The position numbers were made by a program, and so were the translations under genes. Below the pieces are notes generated by a model. That model had not been told where the DNA came from. It worked only from the letters and a program-made list of their open reading frames with translations, and did not search any database. A DNA stretch of 64,000 bases from Cricetomys ansorgei (Eukaryota; Chordata; Mammalia; Rodentia; Nesomyidae): positions 2,556,001 to 2,620,000 of the forward strand of contig JAMJFZ010001815.1 of NCBI GenBank assembly GCA_026225945.1, given 5' to 3'. Of this stretch, positions 1 to 10,838 are shown piece after piece (within the stretch, counting starts at the first letter, position 1; each line of letters begins with the position of its first letter).

Positions 1-1041
1 TGATAATTGCAGCTATGAAAAATTTAGGTAGAGGTGCAAAACACTATGCCGATGGAAAACTATCGGGTGATCAGGTGAGATTCCCATTGGCACAGCATTG
101 CGTGCTGTAAATAAAGGGCCAAAGATAACTCATCCACTCTCCACTCCTCTGAAATATCTTTGGATGCTCTCTGCAGTCTGATGCAAGCCAGAAGGTCCTT
201 GAGGCTGGAGCCGGTGGTCAGGCAGTGCAAAGGGCGTGGCATGACAGAGTAGGGCTTAGAAGGCACAGAACTGCCTCTAGCAAATCCTAGGTCCCCAGAG
301 TGCTTAGCGATGAGCCGCTCCCCTGTCAGGGCCCCACTTTGGCTAGTCTTCCACGAGCCTTAACCACACAGCGATTACCTACAGCTCCTTTGTCATTCGC
401 TTCATCAACCTATTCATTTCCAAAGCAACTTAGGCCAGGACAAGGCTGGAGGGAATGGAACCTGCGGGAAGGTGACTGGCTGGAAGCCAGACCTGTGTGC
501 ACAGTCGGAATGTCAGAGATGCAGCTGTGCCTGATGAGTTCTCAAGAAGCCCCACGGGGAGAGCGTGCCCTTCTATTTCGGGCACACACATTGTTCCTGT
601 TTTCCAACTATGGCCAGCTCGCTTGACTCCCCCCTCCGTCTTACATTCTAAGCGCAGACCTGTTTGTACAACTGTGCTCCATCTGGAGAGATCGGTTCAT
701 AGCAGAAGATGAAGAGACAGCGGGCTGAATCTAGCAGGTCACCGCAGCCCTTTCACTCACCTGCCCCTCCCTCCCCGTTTCTTCCCTCTAGTCCTCCCTC
801 TTCCCCTATCGCTTGCCCTTGGGACCGTCTTCAATGACCTTACATAACCACATTCCACAACCTGAGTCAGGATCACAGACCCTCAGCTGACCCAGATGTA
901 CTCCTATTCTCCAAGATCCACCAGCTCTTCATTTTTAAAAGCCAATTCTAAGGAGTTTTTTTTTTTTTTTTGGTCCCAAAATTATGAATTTCAGTTTTAA
1001 AGTTTTACCTGAAATAATGTAGATGAATGTCAAAATATTTT
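1..1041. other. Single-copy-like DNA, no gene seen
   Basis: No repeat or exon recognised. Short open frames on both strands have no recognisable domain. A short poly-T run lies at about 958-971. Confidence 0.5.
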
Positions 1042-1570
1042 GTTACAGTAGACCCCTCCAAAATTATAGGGAAGACATTTCAAAACCCACAGTGATGTCC
1101 CCAAATACCTATCCAAACCCTGTATGTACAATGTGTTCTACGGTATGTACCTATCGTAAAGTTAATTGATAAATTAGCACAGTAAGAGATCTTGTTAAAG
1201 ATTTATTAACTGTTATGCGTGTGAATATTTTGCCTGCATGCATGTATGTGCACCGCATAAGTAGGGCCCACAGAAGTCAGAAGTGGGCATCCGATCTCTT
1301 GGAACTGGAGTTACGGATGACATTGAACTACCATTTTGTGCTGGGAACCAAACCCAGATCTTCTAGAAGAGCAAAAATGCTCTTAACTGCTGAGCCATGT
1401 CTCCAGCCCCCAGGCATAGGAAGAGATTAACATTAATAACTAATTATCAACTAGAACCATCACAACTTGCCCTCTGGGATCATAGTTAGAATGGAGTTAC
1501 TGAACCCGAGTCTTGGGACGCCACTGATCTGATAATGAAAGGCTAACTGAGTAGCTGACGGGTACCATAT
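1042..1570 (-). mobile_element. Tigger/MER2-like DNA transposon fossil
   Basis: The left edge (cagtagacccctcc) resembles the terminal repeat of pogo/Tigger elements. It is followed by degraded matches to their terminal region (around 1,120-1,190) and, beyond an inserted B2, by ctgataatgaaaggctaactgag (1,528 on, part shown) and the gggta...atacag motif. The same motifs appear in the opposite orientation in the copy at 52.4-52.7 kb. Non-autonomous and inactive. The family name is from recall. Confidence 0.6.
1191..1417 (-). mobile_element. B2 SINE, antisense, inserted in the Tigger fossil
   Basis: Antisense B2: it ends in the reverse complement of the B2 head (tgagccatgtctccagcccc) and carries the B2 body (gcctgcatgcatgtatgtgcacc). 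A 10-bp target duplication flanks it: agtaagagat at 1,181-1,190 and aggaagagat at 1,418-1,427, with one mismatch. The Tigger sequence continues on both sides, so the B2 is the younger element. Confidence 0.85.
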
Positions 1571-2029
1571 ACAGTATGAGTACACTGCATGGGGGGGCGG
1601 GGGTCATTTCCCAGGAGGGAGGCACCTCAAACTTTTCCTCAAACCACCTAGAGTAGTGTTTAGCTTGAAACTAATGGATTGTTTCTGAACATTCCCGTTG
1701 AATGAATTTTTATTTTTCATATTGCTCATGGGAAACAGAAACAGTGAGCTCTGTGCCACGGGTGACAGGATGCCTCTGTATGTGAAAGAAGCCTGGTGTG
1801 ACAAGTGTACTGTATGATCCTGCTCTGCACAGAGTTCTAGAACGGGCCGAGCTAAACCGTGGTGCCATGTTTGGGGGGTAGTTGAACAAAAGAAACGTCC
1901 TAGATGTAGGAAATGTTTACATTTCCTAACAAGATCAGGCTGGTGGTTGAGGCAGGCAAGCACAGAAACTTACTTAGCACCTTGGGACTCCGTTTGGCTT
2001 GGGTTATACCCATACTTTCCTTCTAATTA
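1571..2029. other. Single-copy-like DNA
   Basis: Nothing recognised apart from a short G-run near 1,591. A 119-codon antisense frame (1,604-1,963) has no recognisable domain and is of chance length. Confidence 0.45.
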
Positions 2030-2040
2030 TGTGCTTGGCA

Positions 2041-2205
2041 ACCTAGGACCTTTAACGACAGGTACAATGCACACACACACCCCTCTCTTAACAATGCACC
2101 TAGGACCCCCCCACCCCACCTGCAGGTACTATGTATATACAGTGTGCCTAGCAACCTAGGACCCCCACCTATTTCAAGCTACATGCACAACTTGTTCCAA
2201 ACAGC
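2041..2205. repeat. Diverged tandem repeat, about 3 units of 56-57 bp
   Basis: The phrase acctaggacc recurs at about 2,041, 2,098 and 2,154. After each there is a C-rich or AC-rich stretch, then a variant of ggtacaatgcacac or gctacatgcacaac. The spacing is regular but the units are heavily diverged. Confidence 0.45.
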
Positions 2206-3059
2206 AGCATAAGTTTCTTCTTTGAAAACCATCAGGTATGAATAGTTTCTCAATTATATCCAGGTCCAAGAGTAAGAGGGCCATCCTGGCCTAGATTAGG
2301 TTGGGGTATACGCAGTGATATAAACTGTCCACTGTGTCAACTGTGTTTATTACCATGCGTAACTGGGTAACATGTTACTAGCTATGGTCATGCGTATCTG
2401 GACATGCACAAGACTAAAATAAGGTGCCCTATAGAAAGAGGCGTGTACAGTAAATGAAGGGTGATGTAACTCAAATCCATCAATCAAAGTAGATCCCTAG
2501 ACCTAGAAACCATCCCTAGTAACCACCCCTCCTTCCTTTAGACCCCACAAGGGGATCTCCATACAGTAACCTGTGTCTCTTGGGTACTCTCTCACCCGTG
2601 CCTGCTGTCATTCTAGACAGTATTCATCTGATAGTACGATTTTGCTTTAGAGCAGTACATCCTTGCTACTTCACAATCTGTGTGCTCTTATTCAATTCCC
2701 TGACGAAGGGCTAAATAACCTGGAAACACTTGGTACAGACACTAACCACCAGTAACATGTTCATTTGTAAAAAGTTGACAACTGTACATTTTATAGTTGC
2801 ACTTTTATCTCAAAAAAATCATAGGAAAAATTTGTCCCAAAATAAGTGGCTTAAGCTGTGAGCAGTGGATACAAAATATTAGATAGAATTCCTCTAGAGG
2901 AGAGCCCTTCACTTAACAAAAGCTCAGAATGGTCATGTGAATTGCCACCAGCCACAGTCAGAAAGGACTGGACTCTAGTCCTGAGGTCATAGGACACATT
3001 CCTCTTTATCTATGGCTTGTAAAAGTTTTCCCTAAATAAAGAGTTTTTTTTTTCTTGAA
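2206..3059. other. Single-copy-like DNA
   Basis: No gene or repeat recognised. The sequence is moderately AT-rich with no long open frame. Confidence 0.45.
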
Positions 3060-3245
3060 AAATTGTGTAGGGTGTATGTATGCATATATAAGTACAGGTA
3101 CTTAAGGAGTTCAGAAGGTGTGAAATACCCTGGAATGGGAATTACAGGTGGTTGTGTGCTGCCAAGTGTAGGTGCTAGGAACCAAACTCAAGTCCCCCCT
3201 ACAAGAGCAGTATCCATTCCTATCCACTGAGCCCTCTCTCCAGCC
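3060..3245 (-). mobile_element. B2-type SINE, antisense
   Basis: It ends in ccactgagccctctctccagcc, the reverse complement of the B2 tRNA-like head. Before that are degraded B2 segments (ggtggttgtgtgctgcc; ggtgctaggaaccaaactcaag, part of a longer match). Diverged, no clear target duplication. Confidence 0.75.
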
Positions 3246-5624
3246 ACAAAGTCTCTTTATTTTCAAAGGGAAGCATTAAGGAATTTCCTTGTTTGGGGAG
3301 GGTGACCATATTACCACACCTGGAGCCCACCTACTCCATGATATGTAGGTGAGAGAATATATCAGTCACCTAATCCCTAATTCTTCAATCTGTGGATGTC
3401 CACACCCCCAAGACTTCTACAAGAGAATCGGGGTAGCATCAGGACTTGCCTCTTCTCTGGTTCATATATTAAAGATTGTCAAAACTGTTTTCCATTTGTC
3501 ATGAGCATTGGTATAGCCTTCCTTTAATAGAGGCCTTACACAGTTTGTGAATCTAAGGGGGCACTTACAGGGGTCACTTTCCCAGTCTGCCTTGGTCCTG
3601 GGACCGTGGGATGCACTTACATGGGCCCTAAGTCAGAGTCTAACAAAGGTGATGGTGCCAGCATCCATCCTGTTTCAGGGATTAGTGCTGACGGGGCCCT
3701 GGGACGATGTCCTATGGCCACTTCAGAGGGGTTAGTGATGCCAACTAGCATCTATGTCAGAGGTGACTGTGGTGCAGGCTCCACTCGTCTTGTTCTGGGG
3801 GTGATCAGGTCATGATCCTTTACAACAGACACTTTTGACCTGGGATGGAGCTATGTCCCATCAAGCTCACCCACTGAAAGTATCCTCTCAAAACTGCATT
3901 TACTAACATGGATGTATCCAGGCTCAAAACACATCATGGAGCTGGTTATATATGCCCATGACTGGAGCTGACTGGTGCTGAGGCTGCCAGTGCCACCCCA
4001 CATTGTAAGAGAGGATCAGACAGAGGCCCAGAAACAATCAAAATTTGATATTTCAAGTACGACTTAGTTAACATGTGGAGTATTTTCCTACCATGATAAA
4101 GCTGAAAAACACAAGCAGGATTCCATGGGTCCAGAACCATCAGCGCATAGGCACCAACCCAGTTCCCCACTCCTCAGGAACCTCTCAGCCCACTGGCATC
4201 CTCTGTACAGCGGCTTTACCACTCCAGCAGCCAGACTTGGTTTCTGTTGCTTACAACTTGGAACCTGGAGGACACTGGCGATTGTATGGATACCAAAACC
4301 CACTGAGAAGTTGGGAGAGACAAATCACACAATATAGCAAGTCTGTGCAGACAAGCAAATAGCAAGAGAAAATGAGGCATCCATGCTCCCAGACTCCTTT
4401 GGAGGCCCCACTGGACACGTTTGCTTGTCCATTTGTTCTTTGCAATCATTCATCTTCTCCCTGCCCCAAAGTGGCCCCTGACTACTAGAGCTATCTAACT
4501 CCCTCTGCATTTGTTCCAGAGGAGAAGCCATGCTAAGTTTCTCACACTGTCTCAAGCAGGTACCTGAGCTGCATCTTTATTTCCTGCTCCCCTACAATCC
4601 TCTTCTCAGGTAGCTCGTCATCCTTAGGGCTCACCAGGACAGCTGGTGCTGTAAGGGGCCTGGGGAAATGGAGTCCGAATATGTGGGCAGTGGTCTAGAC
4701 ACACAGTCCCTCTTTCCTCTTGTGTAGCATTTTCAAGATTGTGTGAACATGGCTCCCTGAGAAGACGGAAAGAGCCTAAGTCTGGGGCATTCTTCAAGAA
4801 AGGCCTAACCTTAATTTTACTGAGACGGAATTGGAAAAACTCTCTCTTACTGTGTGAAATTACTGATACTCAGAGATTGTTTAAGGCCATATTCAGCTTC
4901 CTTGGAAAGTATATTAACCAAAAAAAAGAAAAACCCTAGTAACTTCCAGTGATCCATAGAGGTTTTAAATTTTAAATCTGAAACACCAAGAACATTTTGT
5001 CATATAAAAACCTAATGTGTTTAATTAGCTATGAGAGGAGCCCTGAAGGAAAGAGAGCTCAGAGTGTGACAGCTCTGAAAGACATTCTTTCTACTGTCAC
5101 CTCTCCCTGGTGACTTTCTGTCTTCTGTGGCCTCTGCTCCTCGGGAAGACCTGATGTCAATCAGGCATAACTCAGGCAAATTTTAAAGTATGTGGTATTG
5201 TTGCCTTGCATTGTTAACCTGGTATCTTCAAGGGAACTTTAAATGCTTGGCTTTAGGGCACTGGGGAGGAGATTTGAGGACTGCTTTCCCTGCCTCAGAA
5301 GACACTCAGATGACATACCTGTAGTAAGCTTGCCTTGGATATGAATCCATCTCAAAGGAAAAGGAGCATGCCCTAAAGGAAGGACTTCTACGCATCCAGA
5401 GAATTAATCTCTGCAGTCTCTTGCCCCTTTCCATATTGCCTTTCACAGCAGGCCTGGCAGCAAGTAAACCATGGCCTAGATCACTCTCTTCCATGGATAA
5501 GGGACTCCCCACCTGTGAGGACCCAGTCTGCCACTGGATAGAGAAATTGATCCACATTTCATTTTTCTCCCCAGGCCCCATTATTTGTAATTGTCTTAAA
5601 GATTAGAGCCCAGTGTGTAGCTCA
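3246..5624. other. Single-copy-like DNA, includes an AT-rich conserved-looking patch
   Basis: No gene recognised. Several overlapping frames of 60-95 codons between 3.5 and 4.6 kb have no coherent domain. The patch at about 4,950-5,060 has a homeodomain-type TTTAATTAGC core in an otherwise undistinguished setting and could be a conserved non-coding element; this is inference only. Confidence 0.4.
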
Positions 5625-5629
5625 CTTCT

Positions 5630-5870
5630 GTTTTGCATATCCAGGCGGGATATGTTCTGAAATATTCCACAGATTCCTGAAAAGGGGGATAGTACCAAAC
5701 CCCATGCATACTGTTGGAACACATCTGTCCTGAACGTGTTCAGGCTTCTTGTCACTATTCACTTTGCAATGATGTGTAACAGCCATTTACCAAAATGGCT
5801 GTAATGTAGTGTATATTAAAGTCATCTAGAGATAGAGTCAGCCTTTAAAATTGTGACATAGTATCATCTA
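5630..5870. mobile_element. Old pogo/Tigger-type DNA transposon fossil
   Basis: Contains degraded motifs of an ancient non-autonomous DNA transposon: gggatatgttctgaaa, gatagtaccaaacccc, cttcttgtcactattc and attaaagtcatctagagat. Related patches lie near 18.74 and 36.4 kb. The exact family is uncertain. Confidence 0.45.
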
Positions 5871-5922
5871 CAAAGTTCAAACTTGAGAACTACACAATTG
5901 AATTACAAAAATAAAAAAAAAT

Positions 5923-5943
5923 CACACACACACACACACACAC
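5923..5943. repeat. (CA)n microsatellite
   Basis: About 10 uninterrupted CA dinucleotides. Confidence 0.95.
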
Positions 5944-6104
5944 CAAAATCTCATAATGTCTTAGTAGTAAGTTTCTGGTTTAGTTTGGGCTGAATTCATA
6001 GTTGTCCTGGGACACATAATGGATCAAAGGTTGGACTGAGACGGAAGCATCTGTGGAATATGGTTATCAGAAAATCCTGAAACCAATTCCCCAAGAATAC
6101 TAGG

Positions 6105-6290
6105 GGTGACTCCCCATGTGAACATACATATTATAAAGTTAAATTTCTGCATTTAGTCACAAAAAGACATTACCAACAACTAATAATTACACATAACAAT
6201 ATATTGTAATAATAACTGTTTTTAACATTATTTCTGGAATTTTCTCTTTCTTATTTTTAGTTGGCAGTTGACTGCGTATAAAGGAGAGGG
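6105..6290 (-). mobile_element. Tigger/MER2-like fossil, second copy
   Basis: It shares the order of motifs seen in the 1.0-1.6 kb copy: aaagttaaattt, then taataattacacataacaat, then tttctggaattttc followed by gttgactgcg. It is in the same orientation as the first copy and strongly decayed. Confidence 0.5.
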
Positions 6291-6711
6291 ACCTCTGCAT
6301 AGCATTTTCTCAACTTTATTTTCTCTTTCATCTTAATTTCATCATCTAGTATTGAAGTTTCATTTTTTCTTTCCTATCACATGTAAGTATTAGTTGCCTC
6401 ACCTTCTGCTTTGAAATGAAGCACATGCTGGGGAAAGCAAAGATCTGTCCTGGTCATAGGGCTAAGTCAAAACTCTATTTCATGCTGTAATGGGGCCCCA
6501 GGCTTTAGCACACTGACTCCATGATGGAAGTACCATTCAGGCCATAAAACCCAGCACATAGTCAGCACCACCTGCCAAAAGGAAAGCACAGACCCAATCC
6601 ATCAAAGTCAATAGTTCTGGGGAAGTCTCTAAATGTACTAATCTGCTCTTTGGCTTCTTTAGTTCTGTTTCTGGCTAACTGTTCTTATTAACTGAAGTAT
6701 GTCAACCCAGG

Positions 6712-6905
6712 ATGTGGTTTTTGTGCTTAAAGTTCACCCTGAGAAGTATTTCACTAGGGGAGGGCCTTCAGAGCTTAAGGCCACACCCTATGTCCTGTCT
6801 GTCCTTTGTGTTTGTGGTTAAAGACCTGAGTTCTCGGCTTTCTGCTCCTGCTTCCATGCCTGCTGCATGCTGCCTGCTACTATTCTTCTCCCTCATGGTG
6901 GATAA
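6712..6905 (+). mobile_element. Partial MaLR-type LTR
   Basis: The arrangement (cctgctgcatgctgcctgctac, part shown, then cttctccctcatggtgga) matches the 3' half of MT/ORR1-type LTRs, as in the better copy at 7,124-7,470. The polyadenylation end is missing. Subfamily not assigned. Confidence 0.45.
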
Positions 6906-7123
6906 ATGAGGGCATAGAAAGGAATTCTTGGACCAGAGCAAGTCTGAAATTCAGAAGGTGAAGTCTTGAGAGGTTATTGTGTGAAGCTATAAAACTGAAG
7001 TTTGGGTTGCAATGGAGACTGCAAAATGTCAGAGATGTCAGATCATGAGTTGTCTTCCAAGGGAATACATACACCACATACACACAGGGAGTAGAATCAG
7101 CCTATGGGTCCCAGGGAGTAGAA

Positions 7124-7470
7124 TGTGGTGGTTTGAGTGAGTGATGCCCCCATAGTCTTAGGCATCTGAACTCTTGGTCCCCAGATGGAGGCGCTGTTTT
7201 GGGATGTATATGGCCTTACTGGGGGAAGTATGTCCTGAGACTTGAGGGCTTCTGGCCTCATCTTATTTCTGATTTTCCCTTTCTGCTTAGGACTCAGAGT
7301 TTAAGGATGTAAGCGCTCATCTTTCTGCTCCAGCTCATGCCTGCTACTTGCTGCCATTCTTCTCAATCATGTTAGACTCTTTTCCCTCTGGAGCCATAAG
7401 TCACAATAAATGCTTCTATAAGTTGCTTTTGGTCAGGGTGTTTTATCACAGCAACAGAAAATAATTAAGC
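7124..7470 (+). mobile_element. MaLR (MT-type) solo LTR
   Basis: Begins tgtggtggtttgagtgag and runs through ctcttggtccccag, gccttactgggggaagt, the poly(A) signal in cacaataaatgcttc and the typical end gtgttttatcacagcaaca. LTR only, with no internal sequence. No convincing 5-bp duplication. Confidence 0.8.
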
Positions 7471-7607
7471 CTGTGCACTGATGCCTCTGCTGCCGCGTAC
7501 CCGTGATCTTGGGAACGGAGGCAAACCAGTGTCTTGTTTTCTCACTATATCTGACTATTTATTATTTTAGATCTTTTTTTTTTTTTTTCAAAACGTTAAC
7601 ACCTATA

Positions 7608-8091
7608 TGTGATGGCTAATCTTGGTTGTCAACTTAACTACATCTAGAATTAACTAAAACCCAAACAGCTGGGTGCACCCATGAGAGATTTTTCTTGAAT
7701 GAATCACTTGAAATGGGAAGATCCACTATAGATCTGGGCCACGCCTTCTGGTGACAGACACTACGAAGGACTTAGAAGAAGGATGCTTTGGCTTTTTGCC
7801 TGCCTGCCCTCACGCTCACTGGCAAATTCACCTATCCTGCTGTTGAGGCATTTTTTTCACTGATGTTAGAACATTCTTCTTCAGGACTCTAAATTATACT
7901 AAAACTAGCTAAGAAATCCAGCCTCGTGGACTGAACAACCATCAAATTCTTGTACTTTGCACTGGGAGACAGCCATGATTGGACCAGCCAGACCATAACC
8001 GGTAAGCCACTGTAAAATATTTTTTAAAGTCCCTTTTTAATATATATTGATTAATTCTAGCAGTTCTGTTCCTCTATAATACCGTAATACA
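7608..8091 (+). mobile_element. Intact MaLR-type (ORR1/MTE-like) solo LTR with target duplication
   Basis: Starts tgtgatggctaatcttgg, contains the characteristic tccagcctcgtggactgaac block near 7,920, and ends taataca. The element is bounded by TG and CA. The pentamer ctata occurs immediately outside both ends (7,603-7,607 and 8,092-8,096), the 5-bp duplication expected for this class. A solo LTR left by recombination. Confidence 0.85.
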
Positions 8092-8099
8092 CTATACTT

Positions 8100-8398
8100 C
8101 CCTTTTACAACCCTAAAATCTCCTGTCTTCCTTTAATGTTATTTCAAACTTCAAAGAAGTAGATTCTCTGTAGCAGTACGCTACAATCTTTTGCCCTCAG
8201 TTTAGGGAAGGCGAAAGGAAGGATAGAAAGAAATCTTCGCAGCTTTTGCAAGTGGCCTTGATATAGAATGAGAGAATGGTAGAAATCTTCACAGCCTCCT
8301 TTAGGCTGTCCCAAGCTTGAAGAGGACTAGCTGACAGTGAGTCAGACTAGAGTCTCAGCTCACTGACTGTAAACTCAATCCCTCCAACCTTTGTTCTT
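8100..8398. other. Single-copy-like DNA
   Basis: Nothing recognised. The phrase agaaatcttc occurs twice, in gaaagaaatcttcgcagc (8,228 on) and tagaaatcttcacagcc (8,280 on), 53 bp apart. Confidence 0.4.
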
Positions 8399-8690
8399 TT
8401 AAGGAATTATCACACAAACAACAGCAACCCAATCAACGAACCACCAACCAACACCCACATCTACTCTCGGGGCTTCAGACTTTTTATACCCTAAACCAAA
8501 AGTTCCCATAAACCCATACGGTACCCAAACCCCCAAGCAAGCTACAGGTGCCAGAACAATTGCACCTAACCAAATTATAGCCACCTGCATCAAGCATTCC
8601 AAGCCCAGCTCGTAATCAACTACACCACAGCTGGGGTGGAAACACGAACCTAATCCAAAAGCCATTTTGGGTTCTTAAAGAAACCAAACT
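8399..8690 (-). other. A/C-rich strand-asymmetric block with an 88-codon antisense frame
   Basis: The plus strand is strongly A- and C-rich and poor in G. The minus strand carries an 88-codon ATG-to-stop frame (8,665 to 8,399) predicting a small hydrophobic protein rich in G, V, W and F with two or three possible membrane spans. I do not recognise the protein and could not match the block to a known mitochondrial gene. No poly(A) tail or SINE head is attached. It could be an old nuclear mitochondrial insertion, a processed pseudogene of a small membrane protein, or a biased single-copy stretch. Confidence 0.25.
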
Positions 8691-8839
8691 AACAAAAACT
8701 TCTCCCAAGTGTTCCACTACAGTTCTCATTTTCCATTTTTATGTTTGAAATTATAACAGTGTTTGTAAACACATGACTCTTCCCTAACAAAGTACAAATT
8801 CATCCCGCAGGATGTTGATTTCTTTGGGAATCACCAGTA

Positions 8840-8841
<2 letters not shown>

Positions 8842-8888
<47 letters not shown>
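8842..8888. repeat. (TG)n microsatellite
   Basis: About 23 uninterrupted TG dinucleotides. It creates an artefactual open frame of alternating Cys and Val. Likely polymorphic. Confidence 0.97.
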
Positions 8889-8939
8889 CTAGAGGTCACT
8901 GATGAATTCTCTTCCCCTATTACACACCATGTTACATCT

Positions 8940-9185
8940 ATTTTATTTATTTGTTTATTTATTTATTTATTGATAGGCAGGCTCTCTTATCAAACCTGGA
9001 GCTCGTTGATGTCTAGCCTCACTACCAACCTCACTCTACAGAACTCCTATTTCTCCCCTCCCAACACTGAGGTTACAAACACACATTCCACGTTGACTTT
9101 TTGTGGGGTAACTGGAAATCTGAACTCAGTTCTTCAGACTTGCACGACAAGCCCTTTACAGACTGAACTATTTCCCACGTCTAGA
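8940..9185 (-). mobile_element. B3/B2-type SINE, antisense
   Basis: After a (TTTA)n stretch comes the antisense SINE body, then cagacttgcacgacaagccc and ctttacagactgaactattt, the reverse complement of the B3/B2 tRNA-like head. The (TTTA)n stretch corresponds to the A-rich tail. Confidence 0.75.
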
Positions 9186-9939
9186 CTCATATCTTCATTG
9201 CTACAGTTTGAGCTCTGCTGCCTGCCCGTGGTGTCCCTCCGGAGCAGGGGAGCCCTTCAGAGGTGGGATATAGTGGACAGAAGTTAGGTCATGTAGGATG
9301 TGCCTTTGAGTGTTCTGGGGACTCCAATCCTTCCTGTTTTTCTTCTTGCTGTCATGAGGTAAGCTTCTTACTCTACCACATACTCCTGCCACTGGGAAAT
9401 GGGAAACAGGGTATGAGACCATGGACTGAAGCACCCAAAGTTGAAAGCCAAAACAAACATCTTCTCCTGTGTGTAACCTAATTGTCACAGTGACAGAAAG
9501 CTGATGGACATGTTCATCTTCTTGACCATGGATAGCAGTAGATTGGATCACACACCATATTCACAAAGGCTTCCAAGAATTTCTGCTTATTTCCAAAAGT
9601 AAAATGTTAGGCAAGAATAACATCTACCAATGGTGGGGTTCACCCCTCAAGATACAAGGCCAGGCTTAAAGCGTTCCCAAATGGTGTTACTGGAATGAAC
9701 ACTTGGGCTCTTAGAGAGACTATTCCGGAGGGTTCAATGCTCATTAAAATTCAACAAACTATCATTTATTACTTTCTGCCCACATTTCTATCCAGGTTTA
9801 CACATGTGCTCTGCTCCCAGGCAGAATTTTGCAAGGAAAAGAAAGTGGTCTATAAAGAAGAAAATTAACTTTCCTAGTGCGGACGGGGACATAGGCTCAG
9901 CAACTCCAGTCTCTGAAAAGTCAGACTATTGGATGGTAA
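9186..9939. other. Single-copy or undetermined DNA
   Basis: No gene. Part of 9,240-9,500 (accatggactgaagcaccc, ending in agtgacagaaagctgatg) looks like a decayed MaLR LTR 3' half, too diverged to assign. Confidence 0.35.
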
Positions 9940-10331
9940 GAGCAAAGGCTAAAGCTTGACCAAACTTTAGTAAAGCTTGAGAATGTACAAGTAGGCCTGA
10001 ACTGTGCCTGAACTTTCCAGGAAACCTTGGCACCCAGATAAAGAAAAGTTCCAGTTATATTCACATATGACTAAGTTTCAGCTCAGCACTCCCTAGCTAT
10101 AAAACAATACATGTGGAATATACCGATCTACGTCATTACACCCAACCAAACAGCTTAAAGGTTATGTGGTTGCTAAGAAAAGACTATATAAGCAAGTCTG
10201 AAAATCCCCTCAGGGTGGCCTCCTGCCCTCTGCGTGGGGACCCTATGGAGGTCCACCCTGACGTGTAAGGAGGACACGTCGGTACAATAAACCTCATGCT
10301 CTTGCAATGATTTGTGCCTCAGTGTCTCTCT
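9940..10331 (+). mobile_element. ERV-type LTR with promoter and poly(A) signal
   Basis: A TATA box (TATATAAG, about 10,185-10,192) lies about 95 bp before an AATAAA (10,286-10,291). This is followed by a GT-rich end and, right after the LTR, tggggtctcatctgat (10,332 on), which resembles a tRNA-Pro primer-binding site with several mismatches. The 5' boundary is not determined. No recognisable gag, pol or env reading frame follows. Confidence 0.55.
10185..10192 (+). promoter_or_regulatory. TATA box of the LTR
   Basis: TATATAAG, about 95 bp upstream of the AATAAA. The spacing fits an LTR U3/R layout. Present activity unknown. Confidence 0.5.
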
Positions 10332-10432
10332 TGGGGTCTCATCTGATAAAGAAGACCCATCTTGGGCTTCTCAGTAGTTCATCACAGAGGGAAACGCAGC
10401 ACCTGACATGGTTCGATGCTGTTCATAGCCAG

Positions 10433-10838
10433 AGGTGGCTAAGAAAAAAAGAAGGAAGACAGAGCGAGGGAAGGAGATGGAGAGAAGCAAGACAGACGGA
10501 GACATGGGAGATAGACACGGGGTGGGGGGGGGCAGAAAAGGAAAAAGACAAGATAGAGGAGGGGGAGAAGACATGGAAGCAAAGGTAGTCAGAGTGGGGA
10601 AGGAGAGGGAGGGAGAGAGCAGAGAGAACCTAAGCTAACAAAATATCTCCTATCCACTATCCATTCCTCTCAGCCCATTCTGCACCTGAAAAAGAATGAG
10701 AAAAGGAGAAGGAAAGAGGAGAAATGAAAGGAAGGAGGGAAGAGGAGAGGAGTTTAGAAGGAAGAGGAAGGAGTGGGAAAGGAGGGGAGAGGAAGAGATG
10801 GGAAGGGGGAGGAGAGAAGAAGAAAGGAGGGTAATCCA
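10433..10838 (+). repeat. Long polypurine (GA-rich) region
   Basis: Two nearly pure purine runs, about 10,440-10,630 and 10,687-10,832, split by a short mixed stretch. They are built of irregular GAAG, GGAG and AGGG units. They generate low-complexity frames (Ser/Leu/Pro-rich on the minus strand, Lys/Glu/Gly-rich on the plus strand) that should not be read as genes. Confidence 0.9.

Noticed and set aside
3540..3790. Apparent internal repetition (gtcctgggaccgtgg / ccctgggacgatgtcc; repeated gtgatggtgcc-like words)
   Set aside because: Words recur but with no consistent period. Could be a decayed LTR; not supportable.
8844..9287. 147-codon plus-strand frame starting with alternating Cys/Val
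   Set aside because: Translation of the (TG)n repeat followed by an antisense SINE.
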